Positions 21,382 through 33,099 of a stretch of DNA of 48,566 nt are shown piece after piece. The notes beneath the pieces are model-generated. The model had not been told where the DNA came from and did not search any database. It saw nothing but the letters and a program-made list of their open reading frames with translations. Source of the stretch: Teratosphaeria epicoccoides (lineage: Eukaryota; Ascomycota; Dothideomycetes; Mycosphaerellales; Teratosphaeriaceae); contig JADDMT010000177.1 in NCBI GenBank assembly GCA_021401465.1, positions 1 through 48,566 of the forward strand, written 5' to 3'. How positions within the stretch are numbered: the first letter of the stretch is position 1; every line of letters begins with the position of its first letter. Both the position numbers and the translations under genes were made by a program.

Positions 21382-24031
21382 CTGTGCTGTGGATCACGCG
21401 TGACGCGCCTCGCCGATTCCAATTAGCCTACAAATGTGCGTGCGGGTATCAATCAATATCTGAAGTATTCGAGTGGACGTTAGGATGAAGAGTCTCGAGT
21501 GGAGGTCGTAAATGAAGCCGGGATGGAAAGCGCGATGGAAATGGAAGTGAGGCCAACCTTCAGGCAGCGCGCTTCAGCGAGGAAAGAGCGTCCGAAGCAC
21601 ATCTCATGCAGTCCGTGAGCTGCCAAAGCCGCGACGTCTCTGCCCGTGACATACACGCATTTCACATGTAAAACACAAGACAGAACATCATCCGTATTCT
21701 GCCACTGAATCTGGTAGTACTTGCCTTGCCATATCGCTTCTCACGTCTCAATGGATGCTCCTCACACGTGCACCCAATGACTACCTTACCATGTATTCGC
21801 CCTTCCTTTCGTAATCGAGCACTGACAGGTCATCATGACGGTTCTGGCTGCTGTGTCCCTTCACTCGCCTTGCTATGCCAGACTCAGGCATCATACAGAG
21901 CATGTTGGGTCCAAAGGCTGGTGAATGCGCAGGTCCGACAGCAAGCAGGAGCCACCACCAACCCAAGTGCCGGCACCGCGTTCAATCAGCTCCATCACAC
22001 TCGTCCGCCAGCTCTCAGTCTTTAGGACACGATATGGCGTGTACGGAGCACAGGCCCTGGAACTCAATGCACTGAGCACATCTCTTCTATGCCAGCCTCT
22101 CCGCCTCGGTTGTACTTTCTCTTCTGCCGAAAGATGAATGCTGCACCCACAACGCCGACGACCGGACTCTCTTTCCTCCAGCAGCTGTCAATTGTGTCTT
22201 TTGACAAAGTTGATCGCTCCAAACGCAAGACCTCCGCCCTGATGTGGCCGGTCGAGGGCGTTATGGCGCCGCCATGACATCCAGTGCAATTCGTCCATTT
22301 CATGCTCCTGGCAGTCCGGGCACATCTCCTGCCGGAATGCGCCAACATTGACTGATCATCTGTTTGCATTAGTGTCTGTTGATGGAAGTCGAAGCCGATG
22401 CATTGCAAGCATTCTGGCACCGGCAGAGGCAGCACGCGGGTGATCCCGCTCCGTCTGGACTTCACCTGGCAGGCCGTACCCTCATCTACTACACGCCATC
22501 GCCGCCGCCAATCGTTTCGCGCGAATATTTTCGGCGTGCAGAAGTCCGAGGTTTTGGTATGATCTGGCGTGATATGAGCGGCCGCGATACTAGGCCCTTC
22601 ATGAGAGAATGATGTTCGATGGTGTCGATGCCGGGAAGACGATCAGGAACTCTGCCAAGGTCCAAAGCGACTTGCACAACCCGACACATGTACATGTTTG
22701 AGACTGGGGACGAGTAGACGAATACCACGTTTCTCAGATGATGTGCGATGCCGCTATCGCCATCAAAAGCCACTCCGGCGTGCGCATCTGATAGGCACAG
22801 AAGCTGATGTAGAGCGTTCCCATCACGCTTCTGCCCTGCGAAAGCAGAGCGTGGATGCGCGCTTGGCTGAGCGCTCTCCGTAATGTCATGGAGCGGTCAA
22901 CCATTTCGTTGTGCGGAATCATGGCTGAGAGTTGTTGAAATCATTCGCTGAGGAGGGGCAGTGGTGGATTATTTCACGGCCGATCTGTGTACGAAGTTAC
23001 GTCTTACAGTCTTGCGTCCACAAGCCGTCAGACTCAGCAAATTTCCAGTGCTGGTTCGTGACGCCTCCACTCTCGTCCGCACGGAAGGTGGAAAACAAGA
23101 AATGGGCATTCATGTTGGACCTTGAAATGACAAAGCCCGGTCGGAGAGCCTCTCGCTGGATTCACCGATTATGGCGAACTTGGCGCGAGTCCAGCGATTG
23201 CGCGTTTCTTGATGGTTTGAAGCACCGTGGGACTGATGTTGACATCTTGCCAGGCAAAATCCCCTGGCGGTCAAGCACTCGGCGGCACCGAGACTTCGTG
23301 AAGCAAAGTCGTAAACCTGTTCACCCGCAGAGGCTCATCACATGTATGACGGACCTATCACTTCTGTGATTGCGTTGGCGAGTACAATCTGGCTCGGACA
23401 CATCCACGGGTAGTGTTTCTGGTGGCATCTACTTTCGTTACAAAATGTTTGAAAGCTTTGTGACAGAGTCAGGTTTGCGACCGCTCTTGCTTACTATTGG
23501 CTGAAGTTCTGGTTACACAGCGACCCCTGCAAAAACATCAATCCAGAGACTACTCAAAGCAAGAGCAACAACTTCGACCGAGCTTCAGCTCCTGCTTCGA
23601 GGATCGCAGCAGCTTGGGAGTTGCTCAGGCTATCAGCTTGCGCCTCGTGAGTCGTATACCATCAACTATCGCTCTTTGCGCAGCGCGAGGTTCTGAGAAG
23701 GTTTCGTCAACCAACCACGCACCTTCCTTTTCTGGACCTGTCTGTTTGCCAAGCAACCTGACCGCGCGGGCGGACGTAACCACGACGATATCCTTGCGCA
23801 CACGCTAGTGGTGATTGAAATATCGCCCTTTCCTCGCGTACATCTTGAGCACCAACTTCTTCCTCTTAGCTCTCCATCCATCCAACACCTCCCTCCACCT
23901 TCTTCCTTGTGCATGCGCACAGCCTCCCTTCTATACGCGCTTCACACGTCCCCACGCCATTGAGTCACCGCGAACCGCCCGCTGCTATTGTTTCGATCGC
24001 TTCAAGTTGCCGTTTGCTGACCTGTACTAGC
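21382..24031. other. Long intergenic region with weak coding traces
   Basis: No gene is confidently supported over 2.6 kb. On the minus strand, 22489-22922 has protein-like text in two frames (SFCAYQMRTPEWLLMAIAAS and VVFVYSSPVSNMYMCRVVQV). Around 22260-22440 another minus-strand stretch has paired cysteines (ECLQCIGFDFHQQ and, one base out of frame, MCPDCQEHEMDELHWMSWRR), like a broken zinc ribbon. A plus frame at 22932-23369 is open but featureless. These may be remnants of a decayed gene or exons I cannot join. The last 200 bases before 24032 are pyrimidine-rich and are likely the promoter and 5' leader of the YTH gene. Confidence 0.35.
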
Positions 24032-26530
24032 ATGAATCCAGGCGCTATGGAGTTCTTGCCCGGCAACTCCGGTCTGCCACCGCCAACGCCGCAGCGCGTC
24101 GTTAACCCTGAGGAGGATACCTCTTCTCCTAGCACAATCAGCGATCATTTTTCGACCAACAAAGAACTTGCCAACAAGCCAGACATGATCTTCACCCAAG
24201 CTTCACACCCCAGCAGTTTCAAGAAGATTGACATGGCCGGTTTCATTACGATCACCGAAGCCTATTCAGGCGCCATCGTGGACATCCGCTCGCTGAACCC
24301 GGAGTATTTCAGCATGTCTTTTGGCGTGAGTAGGCTTACGAGTATTTTGATCTCAAAACGCTGACATACCGCAGACTCGCGTGGTAAACGGCAAGACTGA
24401 GCATTATCAAAACATTGTCGCTGCAATTCGGAACCGGAAGTGGTCCACGATTGCTAACTCTTCCAAGCGCATCATGGATATCTATGAGGCGCGTCATGGG
24501 AATGATGACAAGCTCATCCTGCTGCTCTCGGTCAATGGTACTCAACAATACTGTGCCCTGGCTGAAATTGTTGGTCCATGGGAGCCCGACAACCATGTTG
24601 ACGGCTGGATGGAGCGCACCGGCGGTGCTGGCGTTGTCGGGTATGTCCATACAACAGCCGTTGTACATGTCAATACTGATGACTTGACAGCTCCTTCCCG
24701 ATCACTCTACGTTTCGTCAAGAATGTGCCTTTCAGCTTGTTCGGCCACATCAAGCAAGACCGCAATAACCATTCTGTGCTCAACATGTGGGATGGCATGC
24801 GCTTCGACAGCGATGCTGGCCGTGAAGTCGTCAAGACCTACGTCGAGGCGCCGCATTTCACAAATCTTCTCGCTTGGCCATCTGACGGGAGCGATAACCG
24901 CATTCCTGCCGGCTGCCCGTACCGTTTCCAAGTTGCTGGTCCCTTCGGTGGCCCGAAGCATATTCAAGACAGCAGGGAGCGCAACGAGCGTGAGGGCCTC
25001 AACAACCCGCGCGCTGTCCGTGATGGCTCTGCCTGGCGTGGTCGCGGCGACACGAACATGACTCATGGCGGCATGGGCCGTGGTCGCGGTGTGGCCCTCG
25101 CTTCCAACAATTGGCGCGACCGCGGCAATCAGCTTCCAGCTATTGATACCGAAAAAGCACAGCAGCACCGCAACATGACTGTGGTTCGCCATGTGCCAAG
25201 CATGGCGCAGATCAGCACCGAGCTCGCGCAGATGCAGCTTGACGGCACCAATGAGAAGCTGGCGACTACTCGTCAGCCCAAGTACTTCAGCTGCGTTGAA
25301 GACCAGAACGGTGACTACATCCCTGTGCCTTCCGGTATTCCAGACACCGTTCTCTGCGTCACGAGCGCGGACGGCAAGCTCGTGCCTTTCGACTTCGTCA
25401 TGGCTAAGCCAGACACCACCATCAAGACGCAGAGCCACGACCCGCCGAAAGGCTACGCGCAGGTCTTGCAGCACGCTGCCTCTACGAATGTGCTTGTTTC
25501 GGGCGCTGCGAAGGCGCGCGACGTCTGCGCTGGTCTTGGATCGAGCCCTGCTCTGGTCGGCAACCCCACCAGCACCGTGCGTAACACTGCCTCGGCCAAT
25601 GCCATCATGCCGCACATCGCTCAACGCAATAGTCAGGCTTTCGCCAATCCATCAGCTGGTCTTGCCTCCGCCGGTCTTAGGGGCAACCGCACTTCAGCTC
25701 GCGTGCTCAAGGCTCAACGTAGCGCCCTGCCTGCCGGCTTCGTCTTCGGTGATCACACTGACGCCACCAATCCAGGCTTCTGCGGCGAGCATGGCGGTGC
25801 GACTGGTGTCGAAATGCCCCGCCACAGCCCTATGGTGGTCTACACTGGCGACGCTGAGGCCACTCCAGTTCCTCGCACCGGTGTTGCTAAGTCGCAAACC
25901 GTCGACGAGAAGATGGGCATGTGGATGCAGAACACTTCGACTGCTTACGAGGGTGCCGAGATGGTGCAGCGCCCAACCATGCCCACGCCTCGTACCGCGT
26001 CTAGGTCTGGCATGAGCATCGCCGACTCACTCAAAGGTGCTACGGCAGACGAGCTCATGGCGTTCGGCGATCAGATCCCAGCATCCAAGAGGGGCACTTT
26101 CTTCGGCTTGCTGCTTGAGAAGGATCATTTCAAGAAGCAGCTCGCAAGCATGAGTAGGGAGGACCAGAGCGAGCTCTTCCGCGTGCGCATGCAAGCCCAC
26201 GAGGTCGACAAGCTGCTGGACCGCTTGGTCTTCGACGACGACTTCGATGAGGCCGAGCTCGCCGCCCTGCACAACAGCTGGTCCTCTGACCGTGCGTCGA
26301 CCCTCGGCCCAGACGACTCGATCAACCACGGCTCCGACCGTCCGTTCACCAAGCAGCCACTGTCCGAATTCTCCTGGGACAGCGGTGTCAGGCGCACGGT
26401 TGACAGCCTCGTCAATAGTACCTCGAGCAGCGAGGTCGTCATGAAGGGCCGGGGTACCCACACCCGCTTCGTCTCAAACCCATTCGAGGTCTTGAGCGAT
26501 GACGGTGAGGGTGGTGCGCGCTTGGAGTGA
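24032..26530 (+). CDS. Divergent YTH-domain RNA-binding protein
   Basis: YTH domains bind RNA, usually at N6-methyladenosine. Exons 24032-24325, 24375-24640 and 24691-26530 join in frame (introns 49 and 50 bp, GT-AG) to give 799 residues. Residues about 65-235 match YTH: GFITITEAYSGAIVDIRSLN, then LILLLSVNGTQQYCALAEIV (canonical LLFSVNGSGHFCGVAEM), then ITLRFVKNVPFSLFGHIKQD (canonical WIFVKDVPNSQLRHI). At the first cage Trp (canonical NVWCST) this protein reads YFSMSFGT, with no Trp. Trp167 and Trp176 lie near the second cage position. An Arg/Gly stretch (MGRGRGVALASNNWRDRG) follows the domain; the remaining 550 residues look disordered. Start chosen at the first Met after a pyrimidine-rich leader; an in-frame Met at 23909 is possible. 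Nucleic-acid binding is likely; m6A reading is doubtful. Confidence 0.8.
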
Positions 26531-27459
26531 CGAGGACATTGGGAGTTGAGAGTGAGGCGTCCGGCCGTCATGGGTTGGAAGTCATGGAAAGGAGTAGATC
26601 GAGCTTCTTGTTGATAGTACGACCCAGCGCGAGTATGTAGACTTGCGCAATTGATGGCGGTGAGTTTGGTGTCGGTTGTGATGTACGTGTCATGTTCTAT
26701 CCTGCGTTAGTTGTCTTGATCGCAATGTCAAATGTCTTGATGTGAGAGCAAATGTATTGATCTCAATTGTCCTGATCTCGTTGTCATCAGCATCATCTGA
26801 TCTTCTAAGTCATCTCTCTCAATATCGACGCTCTCGACGTTCTCGATATCTCAACATCGTCTATCTCTTACCGTCAATTATTCCCCAACATCATTGCTCT
26901 CACCGGTCATACTCCCAGGTGTGACGCAAAAATCCGGGCTTACACTGCTCTCACGTCCTCGGATACTCTCCACCATCACTGCAAATAGCGTACTGTACAA
27001 TCGCCGTGCTCATGCCTCGATGCCAATACCCTGTACTAAGCCCCCTACATCCCTTCCACCCCTTATCCAACACCTCCACCACATCCTGGGCCAGCAGATC
27101 CTTCTCCAAGTCCACCAAGTTCTGCAGGGATGTCAAGAAAGTAAGACAGTACGGTGCAAGCACCAAAGCATACAACAGTTTGAATTGACCTCGCCCAAAA
27201 AATTCTTCGGAACGCCGGGAAGGTGGAAGGACTGGATGCAGGGGTCTGGCAATACGACGCCGGAGACGGAGTTGCTGGAAAACAAGGACGTTGGCTATAC
27301 ATAGGGTCTGCATGCACTGATCCTCTGGACCTGCAGACGCATCTTTGAGTGCATTGGACTGTCTTGAATGGACGGCCGATTGCGTGTGCAATCTGCGGAT
27401 GGCGAATCGAAGGCAGCACAATGGCAAGATAAATCTACCATGAGTCATGCAGCTCTCAT
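26531..27459. other. Intergenic region downstream of the YTH gene
   Basis: The first 350 bases probably hold the YTH gene 3' end, with a repetitive tctcgatatc/tctcaatatc stretch at 26800-26860. The open frames at 26894-27304 plus and 26951-27487 minus overlap on opposite strands, and neither has a motif I recognise. Confidence 0.4.
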
Positions 27460-27499
27460 GTGACGGATCAAAGTAAATCCGCGCCACTCCAAGCGCGCT

Positions 27500-27738
27500 C
27501 GTCCATCCAAACCCGTCCTACATATATGTTCCGCATCATCAATCAGGGGTCTCTCTCTCACCATAGTCATGCAACAATTAGGACTCACGCGACTCGCCCC
27601 TGCTGGCAATTTTCTTTGGAAAACTTTCAGCTTCGCTCTCCAGAGGAGTGGCTCCAGATCTTCCAAATGATGCAAGACGAGCTTGCTCTGAAGCATCTCA
27701 ACCTCAATGACCTCCGCAATGTTACTGGCAGATCCTAG
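27500..27738 (+). pseudogene. Possible F-box-like C-terminal relic
   Basis: The plus frame ends in the segments CWQFSLENFQLRSPEEWLQI and FQMMQDELALKHLNLNDLRN. Amphipathic leucine-rich text of this kind resembles the tail of fungal F-box or 2EXR proteins. No N-terminal F-box or start exon can be joined to it, and after the TAG at 27736 the same frame continues open for another 40 codons. I treat it as a remnant, with low confidence; the minus strand is also open over 27445-28035. Confidence 0.25.
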
Positions 27739-28285
27739 CATCATATGAAACTGAAAGACACCAGAGACAAAACGAGGAGCCCGTCCAGACTTAATTTGAT
27801 GGGGCGTCAGTGTGTCAGAACTGGGCTGGCAAGCATTTTGCGCCTGAAAGGGGCTGAGTGCAAGACCGATCCGTAGGTCCTGGTCTAGTATGTTACCAAA
27901 TTTCCAACGGCATAGTCTTCGAGACTGCATACATCTCTGCAAGCAAGGGCACTGGTCTTCCTGGTGGATGGACCCAATATATTTTGGACGAGTAGCCGTG
28001 AGTTCGGCATCACCCGGCGTACTCAGGAGGGCCACCCACTTGCTTGACGTTCGATTTGGATGCGTCTGCCATTCTCGAGCAAGTCAACAAGATAGCGTCC
28101 ATTCTTTACTGCACGCTTCATGTGCATGGAGTCATGAAACTCAGACCAGAAGCTCCATATATGGTTGAGGACATTCTGCCTGTAATTGTACTTCGGTATC
28201 GTGCAAGGATTCCAGTAAGAACCGCGATCTCAGGCGTGCAACGCCCGATTTGCGGCAGCTACATATCAAAAGCCGTCGCGATTAT

Positions 28286-29265
28286 GTACTCAAAACGCTG
28301 CCTTGCGATCCGATGGTCTGCGCCCCGAGCTCTCCCATGACCTCTCTGCACCGCCAGCATGTCATTGTTCTGGCCGCCATGATCAAGCAAAGAGCAATGC
28401 CAACCATTCAAACGCTCGCTGCAAGTACGGCGCGCCCATCCCATCGTCTCGGTCCTTCTCACCCACTTCCACATCCCCCTGACATCCACGTTCTGTCTGG
28501 GATAGGTCGGCAGAAGTTGAATGATGTCGTTCGCTATGGAGATGTTGCCGCCGTTCCTGAGACATGCTTCCGCGAAACAGAGAGCAGACAAAATGGTTTC
28601 TTGGAGTTGCACTTGCGCTGGCCTGGTGGTTGACGTACTCCTTTCTTAGCTTGGTTTTGGTCCTGTTGGAGCCGTGGCTGGCCGCACAAGTATCTATCTT
28701 TTCTACTGGTCTGAACCTGCTTGACTGACAAGCGGGAGATGTCTTATGGACTCTGAACCTTCTCGACTCCGGCAATTTCGAACGACTCTCTGGTCACTTC
28801 GCCAAGCCATTTGACGTCACGGGCAATTCGGCCGGAAGCCGGAAAAATTGGCCGCAGCTGCAGTGACAGGCCGGCCGATTGATGCTCCGGCCTTGCCGAC
28901 CGGTAGGCGAATCATGGTCGAGAGCGGACTCTCGTTCGCTGTAATGTCGAAGATCAGATCAGTCCAGGCTTTGGTCTCCGTTCACACGAGCGAGCGGGAC
29001 ATTCGTGCCGTTGCCATATGATGCAGCTATAGCGCTTCGATGTCGATCAGACACAAGGAGCCTGAGTTGAGGTTGGCACAGGCTTCCATGAGGCAGCTGA
29101 AAGATACCACCGGAACATCTCCCTGCTTGCGATACGCAGCCATGTCTCGCCCATAATGTGCTGGCAACAAGGGGTACCACGCCTCCCAAGAATAGCAAGG
29201 TTGCGTGTTGGCGTTTAGAGCCGTGTACTCAAAGGACGCAAAGTGAATGGCAACATCGGCATTAT
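28286..29265 (-). pseudogene. Unrecognised minus-strand coding traces, broken or multi-exon
   Basis: Three protein-like stretches lie in order on the minus strand but cannot be joined cleanly. About 29265-29025 reads FASFEYTALNANTQPCYSWE, AWYPLLPAHYGRDMAAYRKQ and VVSFSCLMEACANLNSG to a TAG. About 28985-28850 reads AWTDLIFDITANESPLSTMI and RLPVGKAG. About 28640-28460 reads LQETILSALCFAEACLRNGG, NISIANDIIQLLPTYPRQ and VRGMWKW, followed by a possible gtgaga donor. I do not recognise the family. It may be a real gene with introns I failed to place, or a decaying one. Confidence 0.3.
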
Positions 29266-29309
29266 ATCATCGTGGATGCTCACCTTACTGCCATATCCTG
29301 AGCCTGGAG

Positions 29310-29623
29310 ATGCTGCGATTGGGGTTTGGTATGGCAATAGCATTGTCGACGGCTGTGGTTGACGCTTATGAGATATGCCTCGTGCAATGTGTACTCTTCC
29401 TGGACAGGATACTCGATGCTTTCAGCGCATCTGAGACCTGCGCTGCACGACTGTGCAATACATGTACGTTGCAAGACAGGCTATCCACAGATTGAGTAGA
29501 ACAGGAGTAAATTGGGCGCGGATCGACTCTCCCGGTGCTAACGACCAATGAACAGGCGCTCGAGACCTGCTCGGACTTTCGTGCTGGCCTCCAATACTTG
29601 TGTCTGGGACTTTCTGCAGGTGA
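29310..29623 (+). CDS. Small secreted cysteine-rich protein (candidate effector)
   Basis: Two exons, 29310-29463 and 29556-29623, give a 73-residue protein. The 92-bp intron has a good donor (gtacgt), a ctaac branch and an aacag acceptor. The start MLRLGFGMAIALSTAVVDA looks like a signal peptide cleaved before YEIC. The mature part of about 54 residues carries seven cysteines: EIC, VQC, ETC, RLC, NTC, LSC and TFC. NTC is formed by the codon split across the intron. I recognise no domain. Size, signal peptide and cysteine content fit the apoplastic effector class. An odd cysteine count leaves room for a slightly different 3' end. The model rests on splice signals only. Confidence 0.45.
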
Positions 29624-30217
29624 TCTGGATGCTTCCTTGGCTGTGCAGGCTTTCAAATCCTTCTCGGAGTATGCACACTAAGCCGAAGCATTCACTTATG
29701 GAAACGGCAATTCCTGACTTGGAGATGCGCCGCTTAAATCTCGCACGGTGCTTTTGTCTCAACCTATCACCGCACCTCAGCCCCGATGCCATGCCATCCT
29801 AGGCGGCTCAGGATTTCAGGGAGCCACAGCACTCACACCACCAGACCGCGATCAGCAACGCTCGTCAGGCCTTGTGATCCTTTGTGCTGCACGCACACAG
29901 CCAAAGCATACCATTCTGGACAGGTCCAACAGCTTTCAAGAGCCATAAACCTGGCAACTTATCTGCGCCGCGAGCCAGGACGTCTCGGCCTGCCGACATG
30001 TGAGTGCCTGGAAAACTTAAAAGAACTTGGATGAGCCTCCGAGCACATGGTAATGTGACGAGCATCTTTACATCTCGTTTGAAGTCGTTCAAACTTGACG
30101 ATCTCTATCGCACCGGCGCCCGATTTGCGACTCCAGTAATCGAACATCTTGGGTCAAGTAGCCGACCAAGTCACTCCATCTACTGCATCACTCCACCTCG
30201 CTACACCCCGGCTTGCC
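29624..30217. other. Intergenic region, no gene supported
   Basis: Overlapping short frames on both strands show no motif. The last 100 bases contain cctacaccccgg-like pyrimidine-rich sequence upstream of the SGNH hydrolase start at 30218. Confidence 0.4.
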
Positions 30218-31361
30218 ATGCAACGCTTCTGGTCCTGCACATGGGTTTGTTCAGTGGTACCTCTTGCTCTTGCGGACCCTCCCAACTTGATTTCACGAAG
30301 GGATGATACTTTCGACTTTGGCGTCATTGGCGACTCTTGGGCTGTGAGTATATGCCAGTGTTGTACGTTCTTGCCGGTCTAGTCGATTTTGGAGTGGTGT
30401 CACCTACAAGATCAATGGCAAGACCGATAATGATGACAACAAAGACGGCTGTCTGAGGCTCAATCACGCGTATGGGCCTCAACTAGCGAATGACTTCCCA
30501 CAGGCTTTTCCTTATCACGTAGACCTTGCATTCGCCGCTTGTTCTGGGGCCAGGCTTGCGGATATGAACTATATTGGAGGCGGTGGACAGCATCAAATGG
30601 GCCTGATTCCAATGGACGCACACTTTGTCACCATACAAGCCGGCGGCAACGACCGGGCTTTGCCGCTGTTGCTACTGCCTGCATATTCCGTCCTCCGGTT
30701 CACAACTTTGAGAAACAGTATCCTGGTGTCGGCGACTGCTCCAAAAACATGCATACAGCCGAAGAGTTCATCACGCGCGACCCCCTTGAGAATGGTCATG
30801 TTTGGCGAAAGGGGCAAAATATCTTTGATCAGTACGGAAACAAGGATGTATGGTTCTGGAACGTCGAGGTAATTGATGTGGTAAGTGACTCGCCGGTTAG
30901 GGCCCTATTCTGTCATTGAATCCGGTCAACCACAATCACGAAGGACTCCCCGGGAGGCTAATTGCGTTGTGCAAGTCTGAAACCACTGTCATACGGTCAA
31001 GCAGCCGTCAACGTTTACTCTGTAGTCAATGATCTGGTGGAGCAGATCGCTTGAGCAATCTTGATTTGTGAAACTGACTGACCTGATACACCAACAGGCT
31101 GCCAATTCCGATGACCAGGATGCCTTGGACAAGGACTTCAAGGCTGCATTCCTCACTGAGCCTTCGGTCGGGGCCGATCAGTGGAACTTCGCAGGACTCT
31201 TGGATGATAGTAACCTGCAGGTCAAGAGTGGCAGTGGTCCCCGTCAAGGCACCAGCCCGGCAGTCTCGCTCAGGCCCTGTCATCCAAAGGAGGCTGGGCA
31301 CGAGGCAATCAAGAACGTGCTCAACAATATGATTGCGAAGGATCATCCCCAGAACAAGTGA
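30218..31361 (+). pseudogene. Secreted SGNH/GDSL hydrolase, probably decayed
   Basis: The region encodes recognisable blocks of a secreted SGNH-fold esterase. A signal peptide (MQRFWSCTWVCSVVPLALA) leads to FDFGVIGDSWA, which holds the catalytic Ser block. Then come SGVTYKI, GPQLANDFPQAF, FAACSGARLADM and HFVTIQAGGND, the Gly/Asn block. Next is FAAVATACIFRPPVHNFEKQ and, at the end, SLRPCHPKEAGHEAIKN, with the catalytic His in HPxxxGH. Reading it needs at least one frameshift near 30657 (between GGND and GFAA). The junction after GDSWA has no splice choice that keeps frame, and the donor expected near 31056 (cgcttgagc) lacks GT. Sequencing error could explain one of these, not all. Family members act on cell-wall or cuticle esters; none is implied here. 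Confidence 0.55.
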
Positions 31362-33099
31362 ACATGTGGCTATTTCATGTAAGTGAGTGAAGTGTGTGGG
31401 AGTGTCGATCAAGCTTGTCTCGCTCAGACAACAGAAGAACCCGGGCGGGCTCTAGAGAAGCCAGCGACGATGTGTGACGCTTCGGTCGCCGATTTTGTTC
31501 GCTGTCAGCAGATACTGTCTTTATCTACGACTCAATGATATATGCTATCGGACCTAAGTAACTAACGAAAGCATGTCTTTACAAAAGTGCAAATCATGCC
31601 TGCGTACCACAATTCACTTTCATCCGCAACCAACACGCGACATTCTGAACTCAACGATCTAAGCGACCCCTCCAGATCTGCTCATGCGGTCGAATTGGAC
31701 CCAGATCTGGTCATCGTCAGTCTATTGTGGGCATGATCTTTGGGTCAATGCCTTTGTTGCCCCAACGGCTCTGTCCGTCGGACTTGTGATCCAGCCTCAA
31801 CGAGTCGAAAAGCTTCCTCGAATACGACTTTCGACAGGCTCGCACAGATACCATTGCTTGCCACCTACATCACTTTGTGCGTGCAGTTCTTGAACTTGGA
31901 ACCAAATATCGATCGACTTATTGGCAGTACTTCCGATGTCAACCGAATGTCAAATGCAGCGACCAGCCAAGAAAGGTCTGTGGCATTGAAGCTCAGGCAA
32001 GACATTGCGAGACCTTTAAAACCGGTTCTAACATAGGCCAAGAGATAGGCATAGACAGCAAGCTCGACGTCGCAGGCGTCTTAAAACGACCAAGCGGATA
32101 TGACCTTGCAGTCTCTTGTGCCGAAGCACGATTAGCTGCATTCAGTATTGTTACAAGATGCTCTTTGAGTCAAACGCGTGTGGCCGACATACAGACCAAC
32201 TTAGGCGGATGTATAGCTGCTGGCTTGCAGAAAGGCCAGTCTGCAAGACATTGAACGCCATCCATAACAGAAGCAGCGACGACCAGCTTCACCAGGACGT
32301 CGGCTCGCGCATACGCCAATCGCAGCTTGATAGTAATCTCCTCAGTCCACCTCGTCAGGAGTCTCATCAACCACAAAGCCTCCCTCTAACTTCACCAAAT
32401 GAGACTTCAATGCATTGTACAGATCCACCACGATCTTCCATGCCTCCCTCTCGGCGAAGTCCTTGCTCTTCATCTGCGTCCTCAGACAGCCTTGCCTCCG
32501 GAAACTCGGCCCTCGTGGCCCGCCCACGAGCCTCGCCAACGTGATTTGCAGGCCCTGCGTAAGCTTTGAAGCATCTGGCACCATACCGCCACAAATCTCA
32601 TCCGCCGAGTTCTTCGATCCAAGGTCGAAAGCACAAGGTTGATCGTTTGCACACGAGAAGCATGTATGCTACCTCACCGCAGCAGTGCAGACGCGCTACT
32701 CGGAGTGCAAGACAAGCAAGCATGAGAGTCTTGCGCTTGATGATAAGACCAATCATCCAGTCATGTGTATGGACCTGCATGTTGCATGATGGTTGTTCGA
32801 TGATTATAGCCCTGACCGGATCTGCATTCTGAGCCCATCCGGTCGAAGACTCGGGTTGAGTAGTGCTGTGTCAACCGGTCGATTCGAGGGCTTCGACCTC
32901 ATTGCGCCACCAGGAGCGCCCTCCAAAGCCTCTGGTCCCCTAAATTCCGATGTCCAGGACATCTGGAAACGATCCCACTTCTGACGACTTTCTGCGACTG
33001 GTTGTGGTCCAGGCAGCTCGACCAGTTCCTGCTCTGTGAGCGGATGGAATTGCCAATTTCACTTGGGTTGGGCACCTCAATCGAGCCGGCTTAGAATAT
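31362..33099. other. Gene-poor region with possible coding remnants
   Basis: Nothing is firm here. On the plus strand, 31802-32254 is protein-like: SLNESKSFLEYDFRQARTDT, then YDLAVSCAEARLAAFSIVTR, then TNLGGCIAAGLQKGQ to a stop. The spaced cysteines near its end resemble the tail of a small secreted protein, but a TGA precedes it and no signal peptide exon is visible. On the minus strand, 32342-32584 has a helical open frame (DFAEREAWKIVVDLYNALKS) ending in an acidic tail. I recognise neither. Confidence 0.3.

Noticed and set aside
24707..25624. 305-codon minus-strand open frame
   Set aside because: It is antisense to the YTH gene third exon; Val/Ala/Arg-rich text without motif.
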